DNA of 64,000 nt from the NCBI RefSeq assembly GCF_020404745.1, contig NZ_JAIZAP010000006.1, forward strand, positions 124,001-188,000. The letters are read 5' to 3'. Positions within the stretch are counted from its first letter, which is position 1. Every line of letters starts with the position of its first letter. Both the position numbers and the translations under genes were made by a program. Below the pieces are notes generated by a model. That model was given only the letters and a program-made list of their open reading frames with translations, did no database searches and had not been told where the DNA came from. Origin of the DNA: Aquibacillus saliphilus. GTDB taxonomy: Bacteria > Bacillota > Bacilli > Bacillales > Amphibacillaceae. Below are positions 18,879-29,019 of this stretch, in pieces.

Positions 18879-19746
18879 AATATCACCTTTTGCTACTTTT
18901 AAAAGATATTTACCATAGCCGGTCTTATTAAAACGTTTTCCAGATTCTGCTAAGTCTTCTTTCGTAATCATCCATTCACATAAGCAATCTCTTCAGGAGC
19001 TGATATTTTAATACCTTGATGTTCCTCAACCGTATGTACAAAGTTTGTAGCCGAAACCAAGCTTTCGTGTGTGCCTGTATCTAGCCAGGTATATCCCCTA
19101 CCTAATAATCCCACATTAAGTTCTCCAGATTGCAGAAAAGCTTGATTAATAGATGTTATCTCCAGTTCCCCTCGTTCTGAAGGCACGACATTTTTCGCAA
19201 TATCTACAACACGATTGTCATAAAAATATAAACCAGTTATTGCATAGTTTGACTTTGGTTCTTCGGGTTTCTCTTCCACACTTAATACTTTGCCTTCTAC
19301 ATCAAATTCAACAACGCCAAATCGTTCAAGGTCTTGAACATGATATCCAAAAACTGTAGCACCAGTTCCTTTTTTACTTGCTTTTTGCAGTTTTTCTCTT
19401 AAGCCACTCCCATAATAGATATTGTCTCCTAATACCATTGCGACTGAATCATTACCAATAAATCCCTCACCTAGGATAAATGCATGGGCTAAGCCATCTG
19501 GACTTTCTTGAATCTTATACTCTAGGTTAATCCCAAACTGAGAACCATCACCAAGTAATGAGTCAAAGCGTGGTGTATCTTCAGGAGTTTATATAATAAG
19601 TATATCTTTAATACCTGGTAACATTAATGTGGATAGAGGATAATATATCATCGGTTTATCATAAATAGGTAGCAACTGTTTACTTGTCACCATTGTTAAC
19701 GGATATAATCGTGTACCAGACCCACCAGCTAGAATTATTCCTTTCA
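18879..19746 (-). pseudogene. Decayed second copy of rmlA
   Basis: Colinear with the intact thymidylyltransferase. A TAA replaces a Ser codon in DILII(S)TPEDTP near 19590, and one base is lost after YVNG near 18973. The central part ([12 protein letters not shown] to [13 protein letters not shown]) is well preserved, so decay may be recent. Confidence 0.9.
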
Positions 19747-20021
19747 TTTGTTTAACCTCCATCTATTTTTACTAATATATCCTTTATAACACCTTTAACG
19801 CCAATTCTTGCCATCTTAGAGATTGTAACTCTAATTTCGGTAATTGATTGAGCTATCCCGTTCATTTAAAGTTTCAATTATATGTTTATAACTGTTCCCC
19901 AAAATTGTTGAAGGTAGCAATTTATAATAAGAAATTAAACTTATAATAACAATTGAAAAGTTTTCACGGTACTTGAAATGATTTTATAATTAATTCTTTT
20001 TCCAGTCTTATTTATCATTTA

Positions 20022-20912
20022 TTACCTCTTATTTTTTTCACTTTCTAAGATGTCTTTTAAGATTAAATAAGAATCCAGTTCATTTTTATAGATGAATTTC
20101 AATTTATTAGAATCACTTTTTAGTGCCTTATCAGTAGAAGCATCTTCTTTATGGAATATACTAGTAATTGGGCTATATACAATTTTATACCCTTTAAGTC
20201 TACAGTTGTGATATAGAATATGCTCTTCTCCAAACATAAACGTTCCCGGGTGAAAAGCGTTTTCCTCATCTTTTATATAGAGAGGAGAATATATTAACGC
20301 TGACCCGTGCAACACAATATCTTCACTTACTGCAGAATGGAGTCTATTAAAATCCTCAGGTGGGGATTTTCTGACTTTTTTCAGCAATTTTCTCCAAAGA
20401 TTAATTCTTCTTAGCCTTACTTTCAATAAGCTCTTTAATAGATTTTTCTTATAGTTCCTTATATAATCATTAATTTCTTCTAAACTAATTCCCTTTAATT
20501 TATACGGATTTTGATGTTTCCCATCAATTGTAATAATATCGGGGCCCATTACATGAAATTTTTTTGAATCATAAAGGTTAGTGATTTTCTTAATAAACTG
20601 AGGATCCTCAACTATAGTATCATTATTAATACATGCTACAAAGTCAGCATTTAGCTTTTCTTTAGCGAACAGATATCCTATATTATTACCTTTTGCAAAC
20701 CCTATATTATTTTCATTTAAAAGTACATAAATATTTTTATTACTTTTGAATTTTTCTTCTAATTGTTTCCCAGAGTTATTCGACGAATTATTATCAATAA
20801 TTACTATAGAATAAAAATTATAATCAACATTATCTTTGATGGAATTAACGCATTCAATAGTTTCTTCCAATACCTCATAATGTAGTATTACAAAGCAAAA
20901 ATTATAAATAAT
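20022..20912 (-). CDS. Family 2 glycosyltransferase with apparent ATT start
   Basis: A GT-A fold glycosyltransferase (rhamnosyltransferase-like). Motifs: VIIDNNSSNNSG, NNIGFAKGNNIGY, the DxD-like CINNDTIVED, and MFGEEHILYHNCRLKG with the acidic base. A TTG at 20870 would cut off the first beta strand. The frame continues upstream as NFCFVILHYEVLEE, the usual family N-terminus, and reaches two ATT codons at 20912 and 20909 that lie 5 and 8 bases from a strong AGGAGG (20918-20923), with no ATG, GTG or TTG there. It either uses ATT or has lost its ATG. Cytoplasmic face, repeat-unit assembly. Confidence 0.7.
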   Translation of the reverse strand: MIYNFCFVILHYEVLEETIECVNSIKDNVDYNFYSIVIIDNNSSNNSGKQLEEKFKSNKNIYVLLNENNIGFAKGNNIGYLFAKEKLNADFVACINNDTIVEDPQFIKKITNLYDSKKFHVMGPDIITIDGKHQNPYKLKGISLEEINDYIRNYKKNLLKSLLKVRLRRINLWRKLLKKVRKSPPEDFNRLHSAVSEDIVLHGSALIYSPLYIKDEENAFHPGTFMFGEEHILYHNCRLKGYKIVYSPITSIFHKEDASTDKALKSDSNKLKFIYKNELDSYLILKDILESEKNKR

Positions 20913-21219
20913 AGGATCCTCCTCTCTTCTATATAAAAAATAAGTTAATAGGAAATATTAGATTTTTATATTGTAATTAGTAAAGAAGTATAGATAACTT
21001 TAATCTAATTTGTCAGTAGTTACCTATGTGGTTGCTTTATTAATTAAAGTTTGAATAAAGTCATTCGAATTTTTCATTCTATTCGAAGCATTACATTTTT
21101 GAGTGTAAATATCTTCAAACTAAATAAGAGTATTAATTATAAAATCCTAGAACTTCATTAAACTCTAATAATGCCAGTGGCTCTAATCAGTTTGTAAAGT
21201 CTTAGGTTTTAAAAAATTA
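20913..21219. other. AT-rich spacer with no supported gene
   Basis: About 300 bases between two polysaccharide genes. Apart from the AGGAGG serving the downstream glycosyltransferase, I see no ORF, hairpin or repeat that I can support. Confidence 0.5.
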
Positions 21220-22455
21220 TCACTGTAAGATTCTTTCCTTATTAATAATGTTAACAAGGAAAAATATAATCATTAATTCAAACATTCCTGTAGAAAACAT
21301 AAAACTGAGTTTAATTTCCATTGTGATAGTTAATAAAGCTATGATAGCTGTGGAATAATTAATAATTTCTAAGTAAACATTTTGTTTTAATAAAAATGTT
21401 TGTTTTATATTTCTTAAGCACTTAATAAATATATAAACATAAAAACTATATACAACTAACAACCCAACATAACCTATTGAATATATAGTATGTAGATACC
21501 CTGGATCAGTAGGAGCTTTCTCTGCAATTCCAAATATATATTTAGTCTCATATGGAAATCCTACTTGGCTCATAATAGTATCTTTTATCTCATAGTTAGC
21601 ATAGCTATGTACCATATCAGCATAAGTATCATATAAAAACGGGAATAATTGGAGTATAAAATTTCTTACACCTGGCATTATATCCATTGAAAGCACTAAA
21701 AATATTACAACACCAAAACTAACTAAACTTAGAGTGCCAATCAAAAATAAACTTAATAGCTTTTTACCATTTTTCAGAGCTATGAATACTAACAAAATTA
21801 ATAAAACAACCGTTACTATTATACTAACCCTAGATGTCATAAATACACCCACTATAAAGAAAGCACTTAACAAGAAATATATTTTTTTTGAGGTTTTGAT
21901 ATAACTTATAATAGCAATGAAAATCGCGATATTTAAGTAAGTTCCAGCAAAATCATACCCTGAAACTAATCCGTTACCACGCAATTCTAAAGCTTTTTTA
22001 GAATAACCATTAATTAAAGAAGTATATTGTTCTACATTAGGAAATAAAATTTGCAATAATATTACACTCGAATGAATAGAAAATACAATTAATGATGCAT
22101 TTATTAGTGATCTAGGAGAAATTCTATGCACTGAGAGATAAATAAAAATTGTTGTAAATGTTAATACTGCCCTTATATATCTAAATGAAATAAAAAAGTT
22201 ATAATTACCATTTAGATATAATACGATTAAAGAATAACTAATTATAACTAAGAAAAATAGATAATAACGTGTAATTTTTTTATTTAATAATACATGCCCT
22301 TTAGCAAAAATAATAGATTTAATAATCCAAAAAAAGCAAATGATTATTCTCAAATCTATATCATTGAACTGCACAAAAAATATCATTGTAAAAATGAAAA
22401 AAGCCAACTCAAGTAATGAAACCTCTTTTTTATTTTTAATACCATAAGGCTCCAA
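21220..22455 (-). CDS. wzy: O-antigen polymerase/ligase-like membrane protein (Wzy candidate)
   Basis: A 411-residue protein with about 10-12 membrane segments and one larger outer loop (about residues 255-320) holding a Tyr-rich segment. This is the architecture of Wzy polymerases and Wzy_C-type ligases. TTG start at 22455 with AAGGAGG at good spacing. It is the only polymerase-like gene in the locus, so the assignment rests on topology and context. It would join lipid-linked repeats outside the membrane, with chain length set by the Wzz-like protein at 36275-37039. Confidence 0.75.
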   Translation of the reverse strand: MEPYGIKNKKEVSLLELAFFIFTMIFFVQFNDIDLRIIICFFWIIKSIIFAKGHVLLNKKITRYYLFFLVIISYSLIVLYLNGNYNFFISFRYIRAVLTFTTIFIYLSVHRISPRSLINASLIVFSIHSSVILLQILFPNVEQYTSLINGYSKKALELRGNGLVSGYDFAGTYLNIAIFIAIISYIKTSKKIYFLLSAFFIVGVFMTSRVSIIVTVVLLILLVFIALKNGKKLLSLFLIGTLSLVSFGVVIFLVLSMDIMPGVRNFILQLFPFLYDTYADMVHSYANYEIKDTIMSQVGFPYETKYIFGIAEKAPTDPGYLHTIYSIGYVGLLVVYSFYVYIFIKCLRNIKQTFLLKQNVYLEIINYSTAIIALLTITMEIKLSFMFSTGMFELMIIFFLVNIINKERILQ

Positions 22456-22481
22456 CTTTGGACCTCCTTAAATCAAAATTT

Positions 22482-23609
22482 CTATTTCAAAACATCCTTC
22501 ATTATATAATCCCAGTCAAAATTCTTTATAGCCATTTCTCTAGAAATACTAAGATCTTGAAAACTCAAACTATCTGCAAAATCCATTAAATTTTTAATGT
22601 TCACTGGAGTATTGTCATTTGGAATTTTAATATATGTTTTCTTCACAGGATTCACATTTTCAATATGACCACTTGTAATAAAAGGCACGCCTCTAACAAG
22701 ATATTCAATTACTTTTAAAGTAGTATCTATATCGGCATTCCTTCTATATAAAGCTAAACAACCTACTGCAATATCCACATTATCAAAGATTTCATCTAAG
22801 TTTTCCCCGGTTCGCTTTCCATGAAATACTATATGATCTTCTATATTAAGACTCTCAGTTAATAATTTAAGTTTTTCAATACATTCACTTTCGCCTACTA
22901 TATGAAATTTTATTATTTTTTGCCCAATCTTACCATCACAGTTCTTAATGCTGTATAGTATCTTCTCATATCCATGATAATTATATATTGTACCTAGCCC
23001 TAATATTTGAAATTCGTAGTCATTATATTTACATAATTTTGCTTTGATTAATTTAGTATTTATTCCATTTGTAATATTAAACATTTTTTTATATATTTTA
23101 ACATTACTATTGCTTCGTATAACTACACATTTATCTATCAATATATATATTAATGGCCACAAAATACACTCTACCATTAATTTAAGAGAAGTCTTTACTT
23201 TATTCTTACTTCCTTTATATTGTTCACCAAAGTAGGGATATGTTGGTATTTCATAAATGATTTTCTTGTTTTTTTTCTTTGCAAATAATAATAATTTTAA
23301 TAATTCAAATCTAGGAATTAACGCATGTCTAATATAAATACTATCTACTTCGTCATTTATTATTTTTTTTGACTCCAATAAAATATTCAAATATAAAGTA
23401 TGATTATTAGAGGATATTTTTTTATTAGGTATTACCAATTCCATTTCTTCTCCATTAACAAACTTCGATATTAATACTTGACCATTTTTTTTACAAACTA
23501 AATAACAAACACTCTTATATCTACTTGCAGCCATGGCTTGATGTTTAACTTTTTTATAAATACCTTCGGTTTCGCTTTTTTCAATGTTTGATATAAATAA
23601 AACACTCAT
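22482..23609 (-). CDS. Family 4-type glycosyltransferase
   Basis: A 375-residue GT-B fold protein. The C-terminal domain carries ILGLGTIYNYHGYEKIL, FHIVGESECIEKLK, HIVFHGKRTG and the acidic ALYRRNADIDTTLKVIEYL nucleotide-sugar segment. Start taken at the ATG at 23609, 9 bases from GAGGTG; the ATG at 23618 is too close. It adds a sugar to the lipid-linked repeat; donor unknown. Confidence 0.75.
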   Translation of the reverse strand: MSVLFISNIEKSETEGIYKKVKHQAMAASRYKSVCYLVCKKNGQVLISKFVNGEEMELVIPNKKISSNNHTLYLNILLESKKIINDEVDSIYIRHALIPRFELLKLLLFAKKKNKKIIYEIPTYPYFGEQYKGSKNKVKTSLKLMVECILWPLIYILIDKCVVIRSNSNVKIYKKMFNITNGINTKLIKAKLCKYNDYEFQILGLGTIYNYHGYEKILYSIKNCDGKIGQKIIKFHIVGESECIEKLKLLTESLNIEDHIVFHGKRTGENLDEIFDNVDIAVGCLALYRRNADIDTTLKVIEYLVRGVPFITSGHIENVNPVKKTYIKIPNDNTPVNIKNLMDFADSLSFQDLSISREMAIKNFDWDYIMKDVLK

Positions 23610-23627
23610 ACTAACCATTCACCTCAA

Positions 23628-24443
23628 TTAAAAAAACTCATCTCGTACGATTTCAAGTGATTCCGCAATAAACTTAGACTTCTTTCTAAAAGCTAATTTG
23701 CTAGTAACAGTACTCTCTAAATGTAGTACTTCTATATTGGCGTCATAGAAACAACGCTTATCACTCTCTCTAATTAGTTCTGCTATATACGCCTCTTCAC
23801 TATACATTAATCCTTTATAAGGTCTAGAAATTAATATATCCGCCAACTCCGGTTTAATAATAAAGAAGCAACCGTGAGCTGAATATACATAACAACTATC
23901 TTGCTTATTTGCCCGCTTAAACCTAGCCTTATATTGAGACAATTTCACATAGGGGTAACCTAGGTAAGGATTATTAAAAATAAAAATTCTTTTATCTAAA
24001 GAAGATTTAGTATATCTAGTTTTATATTGCGGATTATCATAAGATTTTTTTGTTGGAGAGTAAACGGAAGGTGCGACACACCAAACATTTTCATCATAAT
24101 TCGTCATTATTAGTTTTTTTATAAAGGTATTATCCGCAAATTCAATATCGGTATTACTCATTATGACAAATTTCGGTTTCTCATTTCTCTTTATATAATG
24201 TTCATATCCATATATTAAACCATTTAGGTAACCCAAATTTTTGTCAGGAGTATGAATTTCTATAAACATATCTAAATTACTAAGCTTATCTGACATTAGT
24301 CTGAACTTACTCTTATTTGTTTTATTCACAACTATTATTAAAGCAAGCTGATCATGAATTTCCTGCTTTGACAATTGAACAGCGTAATCATATACTTCAG
24401 CTTCATTATCATATAAAATTACAACATTTAGAATCTTGGACAT
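23628..24443 (-). CDS. Family 2-type glycosyltransferase
   Basis: A 271-residue GT-A protein: VVILYDNEAEVYDYA, LALIIVVNKTN, LGYLNGLIYGYEHYI, the metal-binding MSNTDIEFADN, and a base-like YSEEAYIAELIRE near the C-terminus. It lies between capG and another glycosyltransferase in the polysaccharide locus. Acceptor and donor unknown. Confidence 0.75.
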   Translation of the reverse strand: MSKILNVVILYDNEAEVYDYAVQLSKQEIHDQLALIIVVNKTNKSKFRLMSDKLSNLDMFIEIHTPDKNLGYLNGLIYGYEHYIKRNEKPKFVIMSNTDIEFADNTFIKKLIMTNYDENVWCVAPSVYSPTKKSYDNPQYKTRYTKSSLDKRIFIFNNPYLGYPYVKLSQYKARFKRANKQDSCYVYSAHGCFFIIKPELADILISRPYKGLMYSEEAYIAELIRESDKRCFYDANIEVLHLESTVTSKLAFRKKSKFIAESLEIVRDEFF

Positions 24444-24510
24444 ATCTTAATTCCTCCAAAACTAGTAGTGGATTTAACAATTTACCTAACCACCACAGAA
24501 ATTACTTAGG

Positions 24511-25635
24511 TTACTTTCTCCATACATTTTTATTAACGTAGTCTGTATATGATAATATAATTCTTAATACCTTGTCTGAAACATTGGGCATAGAGTAATC
24601 TTTAACTAATCTTAATGTATCTTCTTTTTCCATTTTTAATACGCTTAACCCTTGCATAACCCGCTCAGGTTCCAAGCCAACCATTGGCACTACGGCCTCT
24701 TCCATTGCTTCGGGTCTTTCATGAGCTTCACGAATGTTTAAAGCTTTAAAACCTAAGATTGAAGCCTCTTCGCTAATAGTACCACTATCACTTAATACTG
24801 TTTTTGATTTAATTTGTAATTTATTATAATCATTAAATCCAAGTGGCTTAAGCATACGCACTAGAGGATTAAATTTAATCCCTTTTTCTTCGATCATCTT
24901 ACGTGTGCGTGGATGTGCACTGATGATAACTGGCACTCTATATATTTCTGCAATTCCATTCAAGCTAGCTACTAAATTCAAAAAGTTGACATTCGAGTTA
25001 ATGTTCTCTTCACGGTGAGCAGAAACTAAGAAGTAATTACCTACCTCTAAACCTAAGCCTTCTAACACATTAGATTTTTCAATGTCTTCTTTACGAGAAT
25101 TAAGTACTTCAAACATAGGACTTCCGGTTTTAATAATTCTATCTGCAGGTAAACCTTCTCTTAAAAGATACTCTCTGGCTATATCACTATACGTTAAATT
25201 AATATCTGCTGTATGATCAACAATTTTTCGATTTGTTTCTTCAGGTACCCTTTGATCAAAGCATCTATTTCCTGCTTCCATGTGAAAGATTGGAATTTGC
25301 CTTCTCTTAGCTGCTATTGCACATAAACAACTATTCGTATCACCTAATACTAAAAAAGCATCTGGCTCAACTTCTTCCATAACAGGATCAATTTTCACTA
25401 GGATATTACCTATTGTTTCTACAGCAGTGCCGGTAGCTGCATTTAGAAAATAGTCCGGTTTCTTTAATTTAAAATCTTTAAAGAACACTTCATTTAATTC
25501 ATAATCATAATTTTGCCCCGTATGAACAAGTGTATGTTCTATAGCATTTGATTCTTCTAGTTTATTAATTACAGCCGATAATCTTATTATCTCTGGTCTA
25601 GTTCCAACAACTGTCATGACTTTTAATTTTTTCAT
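24511..25635 (-). CDS. capG: UDP-GlcNAc 2-epimerase-type enzyme, CapG/FnlC role
   Basis: A 374-residue non-hydrolysing epimerase (MTVVGTRPEIIRLSAVI; HTGQNYDYELN; VLGDTNSCLCAI; HMEAGNRCFDQRVPEE; SDSGTISEEA). Following capE and capF it probably carries out the last step to UDP-N-acetyl-L-fucosamine, 2-epimerising the talosamine precursor as Cap5G does. A MnaA-type UDP-ManNAc role is the alternative, but the three-gene context argues for FucNAc. Three bases separate it from capF. Confidence 0.88.
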   Translation of the reverse strand: MKKLKVMTVVGTRPEIIRLSAVINKLEESNAIEHTLVHTGQNYDYELNEVFFKDFKLKKPDYFLNAATGTAVETIGNILVKIDPVMEEVEPDAFLVLGDTNSCLCAIAAKRRQIPIFHMEAGNRCFDQRVPEETNRKIVDHTADINLTYSDIAREYLLREGLPADRIIKTGSPMFEVLNSRKEDIEKSNVLEGLGLEVGNYFLVSAHREENINSNVNFLNLVASLNGIAEIYRVPVIISAHPRTRKMIEEKGIKFNPLVRMLKPLGFNDYNKLQIKSKTVLSDSGTISEEASILGFKALNIREAHERPEAMEEAVVPMVGLEPERVMQGLSVLKMEKEDTLRLVKDYSMPNVSDKVLRIILSYTDYVNKNVWRK

Positions 25636-25638
25636 CCA

Positions 25639-26748
25639 TTATACCTCCGAGTAGTAAGTGTCAGGCTTCTCTGGGTCAAAGAGCTCATTGGCCCACATAA
25701 TAGTGACCATATCGGTATCCCCTAGATTTTCTATATTGTGGGTATAGCCAGTAGGTATATCTACTACTGCCATTTTCTCTCCGTAGACAAAATATTCAAT
25801 AACTTCATCGGATTCAATTTTTCTAAAACGAATCACGCCATTACCACTTACGACAAGAAACTTCTCATTTTTTGTATGGTGCCAATGGTTCCCCTTTGTG
25901 ATACCTGGTTTAGATATGTTAACAGAAACTTGACCTCTTTCTGGAGTTTTAATAAACTCTGTAAAAGAGCCTCTATGATCTACATTCATCTTAAGGTCAT
26001 AACTGAATTCATCTTCTGGTAAATAACTGAGATAGGTACTATACAACTTCTTCGTGAATGTATTTGACATATCTGGAACTGATCGTTCTTCTCGACTTTG
26101 TTTAAATGAAGAAATCAATTCGACAATTTTCCCGAGGGTAACAGCATGGACTACCTGAACCTTACAAAAATCACCTGACGAATTCTCATTAGCATTTAAA
26201 GCATTGATCAATTCTTCGATTACATCATCAATATATACCAAATTCATCTCAACACTAGGATCATTAATAGTGATAGGTAAATCATGAGCAACGTTATGGC
26301 AAAATGTGGCTATTGCACTGTTATAGTTGGGCTTACACCATTTACCAAAAACATTAGGAAAACGATATACTAGAGCCTTTGCTCCTGTTTCTTTACTGTG
26401 TTCAAAGAGTAATTCTTCTCCTGCTTTTTTACTGATACCATATGGATTATCAAAATCAGCTTGGATTGATGAAGAAATCATAACCGGGCTAGTGTTTTGA
26501 TGCCTTTTTAACGTATCAAGCAGAGTTGACGTAAATCCAAAGTTACCATCCATGAACTCAGACTGATCCTTGGGACGATTAACTCCTGCAAGATGAAACA
26601 CAAAATCTACTTCTTTACAATAATCGTCTAGTAAACTAGGATCAGTATCCTTACCATACTCATAGATATCAGTATAATTTTGGTTTCTTAATTCTGCTAC
26701 AAGATTTTTACCAATAAAACCCTTTGCTCCGGTTACGAGTATCTTCAT
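25639..26748 (-). CDS. capF: UDP-2-acetamido-2,6-dideoxy-hexulose epimerase/reductase (CapF)
   Basis: A 369-residue two-domain enzyme: an N-terminal SDR (MKILVTGAKGFIGKNL; FHLAGVNRP; YGISKKAGEEL) and a C-terminal zinc cupin (GNHWHHTKNEKFLVV, IRFRKIESDE). This fusion is characteristic of CapF, which reduces the CapE product with NADPH. It overlaps the capE stop region at 26748, so the two are translationally coupled. Confidence 0.92.
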   Translation of the reverse strand: MKILVTGAKGFIGKNLVAELRNQNYTDIYEYGKDTDPSLLDDYCKEVDFVFHLAGVNRPKDQSEFMDGNFGFTSTLLDTLKRHQNTSPVMISSSIQADFDNPYGISKKAGEELLFEHSKETGAKALVYRFPNVFGKWCKPNYNSAIATFCHNVAHDLPITINDPSVEMNLVYIDDVIEELINALNANENSSGDFCKVQVVHAVTLGKIVELISSFKQSREERSVPDMSNTFTKKLYSTYLSYLPEDEFSYDLKMNVDHRGSFTEFIKTPERGQVSVNISKPGITKGNHWHHTKNEKFLVVSGNGVIRFRKIESDEVIEYFVYGEKMAVVDIPTGYTHNIENLGDTDMVTIMWANELFDPEKPDTYYSEV

Positions 26749-27767
26749 TATTTATTCCAACCTTTCAATTCATCCTGAACAAAATCTAAATTTAACAATT
26801 TATCCTTTACCGCCTCTATAGATAATCTCTCTGTGTTATGAGAATTATACTCTTCTTCGGTAGATAACTGTTGGTCACCCTCTTCGAAATACTTATCATA
26901 GTTAAGATCTCTCTTATCAGCAGGTACTCTATAAAAACCGCCTAAATCTTGTGCAACAACGTGCTCTTCTCTAGTTAATAGAGTTTCATATAATTTTTCA
27001 CCATGACGTGTACCAATCGTTTTTATTTCATTATCAGCATTGAATAACTCTTTAATAGCATGTGCTAAATCTCCAATAGTGGACGCTGGTGATTTTTGTA
27101 CCATGATATCTCCAGCTTCAGCGTTCTCAAATGCAAATACCACTAGTTCAACAGCTTCTTCAAGGCTCATCAAGAATCTTGTCATATTAGGATCAGTGAC
27201 CGTTAAGGGTTGACCACTTTTGATTTGTTCAATGAAAAGTGGTATTACAGACCCTCTAGAAGCCATTACATTTCCATAGCGCGTTCCGCAAATAAGAGTT
27301 TTATCTGAATCCACTGTTTTTCCTTTAGCTACAAAAACTTTTTCCATCATCGCTTTTGAGATTCCCATTGCATTAATAGGGTAAGCAGCTTTATCAGTTG
27401 ACAAGCAAATCACTTTTTCTACTCCACTCTCCACAGCACCATTCAAGACATTTTCCGTACCTAAAACATTTGTTTTTACTGCTTCTAAAGGAAAAAACTC
27501 ACATGACGGAACTTGTTTAAGTGCCGCTGCGTGGAAAATATAATCAACACCATGCATTGCATTCTTCACACTTGCTAAATCACGTACATCACCTATATAA
27601 AATTTAAGTTTGTCATTTTTATAAAGTTTTCTCATATCATCTTGTTTTTTTTCATCTCGAGAAAATATGCGGATTTCTTTTATATCTGTATCTAAAAATC
27701 TTCTCATAACAGCATTACCAAAAGAACCAGTACCACCTGTTATGAGTAGTGTTTTACCATTAAACAT
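26748..27767 (-). CDS. capE: UDP-GlcNAc 4,6-dehydratase/5-epimerase (CapE)
   Basis: A 339-residue SDR that opens UDP-L-FucNAc synthesis. GGTGSFGNAVM, AAALKQVPSCE, STDKAAYPINAMGISKAMME (Met where most SDRs have the catalytic Tyr, as in CapE/FlaA1), and RYGNVMASRGSVIPLF. Normal length. With capF and capG it completes the FucNAc pathway. Soluble, unlike the membrane-bound CapD-like protein at 30586-32421. Confidence 0.93.
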   Translation of the reverse strand: MFNGKTLLITGGTGSFGNAVMRRFLDTDIKEIRIFSRDEKKQDDMRKLYKNDKLKFYIGDVRDLASVKNAMHGVDYIFHAAALKQVPSCEFFPLEAVKTNVLGTENVLNGAVESGVEKVICLSTDKAAYPINAMGISKAMMEKVFVAKGKTVDSDKTLICGTRYGNVMASRGSVIPLFIEQIKSGQPLTVTDPNMTRFLMSLEEAVELVVFAFENAEAGDIMVQKSPASTIGDLAHAIKELFNADNEIKTIGTRHGEKLYETLLTREEHVVAQDLGGFYRVPADKRDLNYDKYFEEGDQQLSTEEEYNSHNTERLSIEAVKDKLLNLDFVQDELKGWNK

Positions 27768-27787
27768 TTTAAATCCTCCGACTTTTT

Positions 27788-28999
27788 TTATTGAAAGTTC
27801 TTGTCCATTTTATCCAGAAGATACTTTTTATCAAAATTCTGTTCATAAAATGAACGAGCATTTTCCCCCATAGTTTTTCGTTCCTTCTCTTCTAAGCTCA
27901 TTAAATTAATAATTGAGTTTACTAATTCTTCTTCATCCCCAGTTTCAGTACAAAATCCAGACTTTGATGTGGCTATTATATTTTTTGTTTCACCACTTGC
28001 TGATGCTAAGATCGGTTTACCGCAAGCTAAATATGACTGGAGTTTAGCTGGGATAGTCATATTAAATAATTTATTATTTGCAAAACTCAAGAACGCTGAA
28101 TCACTATGACTCATAATAATAGGGATTCTCTCTGCTGGTTGCCGATCAATAAAATTAAACATATCTATTAATTTCATTTGTCTAATATGCTCAACAAGTG
28201 TGTCTTTATATCGACCATCTCCAACAATATTGAAACGGATTTGATTTTCATATCCTTTAATTTTCAAGATCCTCGCAGCTCTATGCAACACATCTAATCC
28301 TTGAGCAGTCCCGATGTTACCAGTAAATGTAATGTTGAATCGATCGTCATTTGGTATTTCTAAAAAATCTAAACCTACAACTGGTTGATAAAAACTCTCC
28401 GCATATTGCGGCCAATACTCAACCTTTGATTTTTCTACATTGCGGTTAACAATAGCTTTAACAAAACTTTCGGAGGTTGTGAATATTTTGTCGCAATGTA
28501 TATATATATAATCTACCATTTTACCAATTGTGCCAATCACAAATTTATTCTTAATTCCTGTTACTATTTCTACATTTTCCGGCCATAAATCTTGAACATA
28601 TAAATAACAGGGTATCTTTCTCTTCTTCGCAAACCATACACCTGGTAACGCTTGAGTCATCGGCGATACTTCAAAAATATATACATAGTCAGCTTTTAAA
28701 CTAGTAAAAACCTTCCAAAAGAAACCTGAAACGACAAATGATAAATAATTTAAAGCTAACATAATAGCATTGTTTCCTCTTGGTATAAGAGGTAATCTAA
28801 TTACTTCAACGCCATTGTATGTTTCTTTTCTTTTCTTAAAAAGCCCGTATCCTTCAAAAAATTTTCCATGTGGATAATTAGGTATACCGGTTATTACCGT
28901 AACTTTATATCCTCTTTTTACCCACTCACTACAAATATCATTTATCCTAAATTCTTCAGGGTAGAAGTACTGTGCAATAACTAAAATATGTTTTTTCAA
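27788..28999 (-). CDS. Family 4 glycosyltransferase, WbuB-like
   Basis: A 403-residue GT-B enzyme opening KKHILVIAQYFYPEEFRIND with PNYPHGKFFEGYG, the profile of WbuB/WbjE transferases that move L-FucNAc to the lipid-linked acceptor. C-terminal domain: FTGNIGTAQGLDVL, FNIVGDGRYKD, IPAKLQSYLACGKPIL. TTG at 28999 has GGGTGG six bases upstream and fits the family start better than the TTG at 29017. Immediately before capE-F-G in reading order, which supports FucNAc as donor sugar. Confidence 0.83.
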   Translation of the reverse strand: MKKHILVIAQYFYPEEFRINDICSEWVKRGYKVTVITGIPNYPHGKFFEGYGLFKKRKETYNGVEVIRLPLIPRGNNAIMLALNYLSFVVSGFFWKVFTSLKADYVYIFEVSPMTQALPGVWFAKKRKIPCYLYVQDLWPENVEIVTGIKNKFVIGTIGKMVDYIYIHCDKIFTTSESFVKAIVNRNVEKSKVEYWPQYAESFYQPVVGLDFLEIPNDDRFNITFTGNIGTAQGLDVLHRAARILKIKGYENQIRFNIVGDGRYKDTLVEHIRQMKLIDMFNFIDRQPAERIPIIMSHSDSAFLSFANNKLFNMTIPAKLQSYLACGKPILASASGETKNIIATSKSGFCTETGDEEELVNSIINLMSLEEKERKTMGENARSFYEQNFDKKYLLDKMDKNFQ

Positions 29000-29019
29000 T
29001 CCCGTCCACCCTTTCAACT

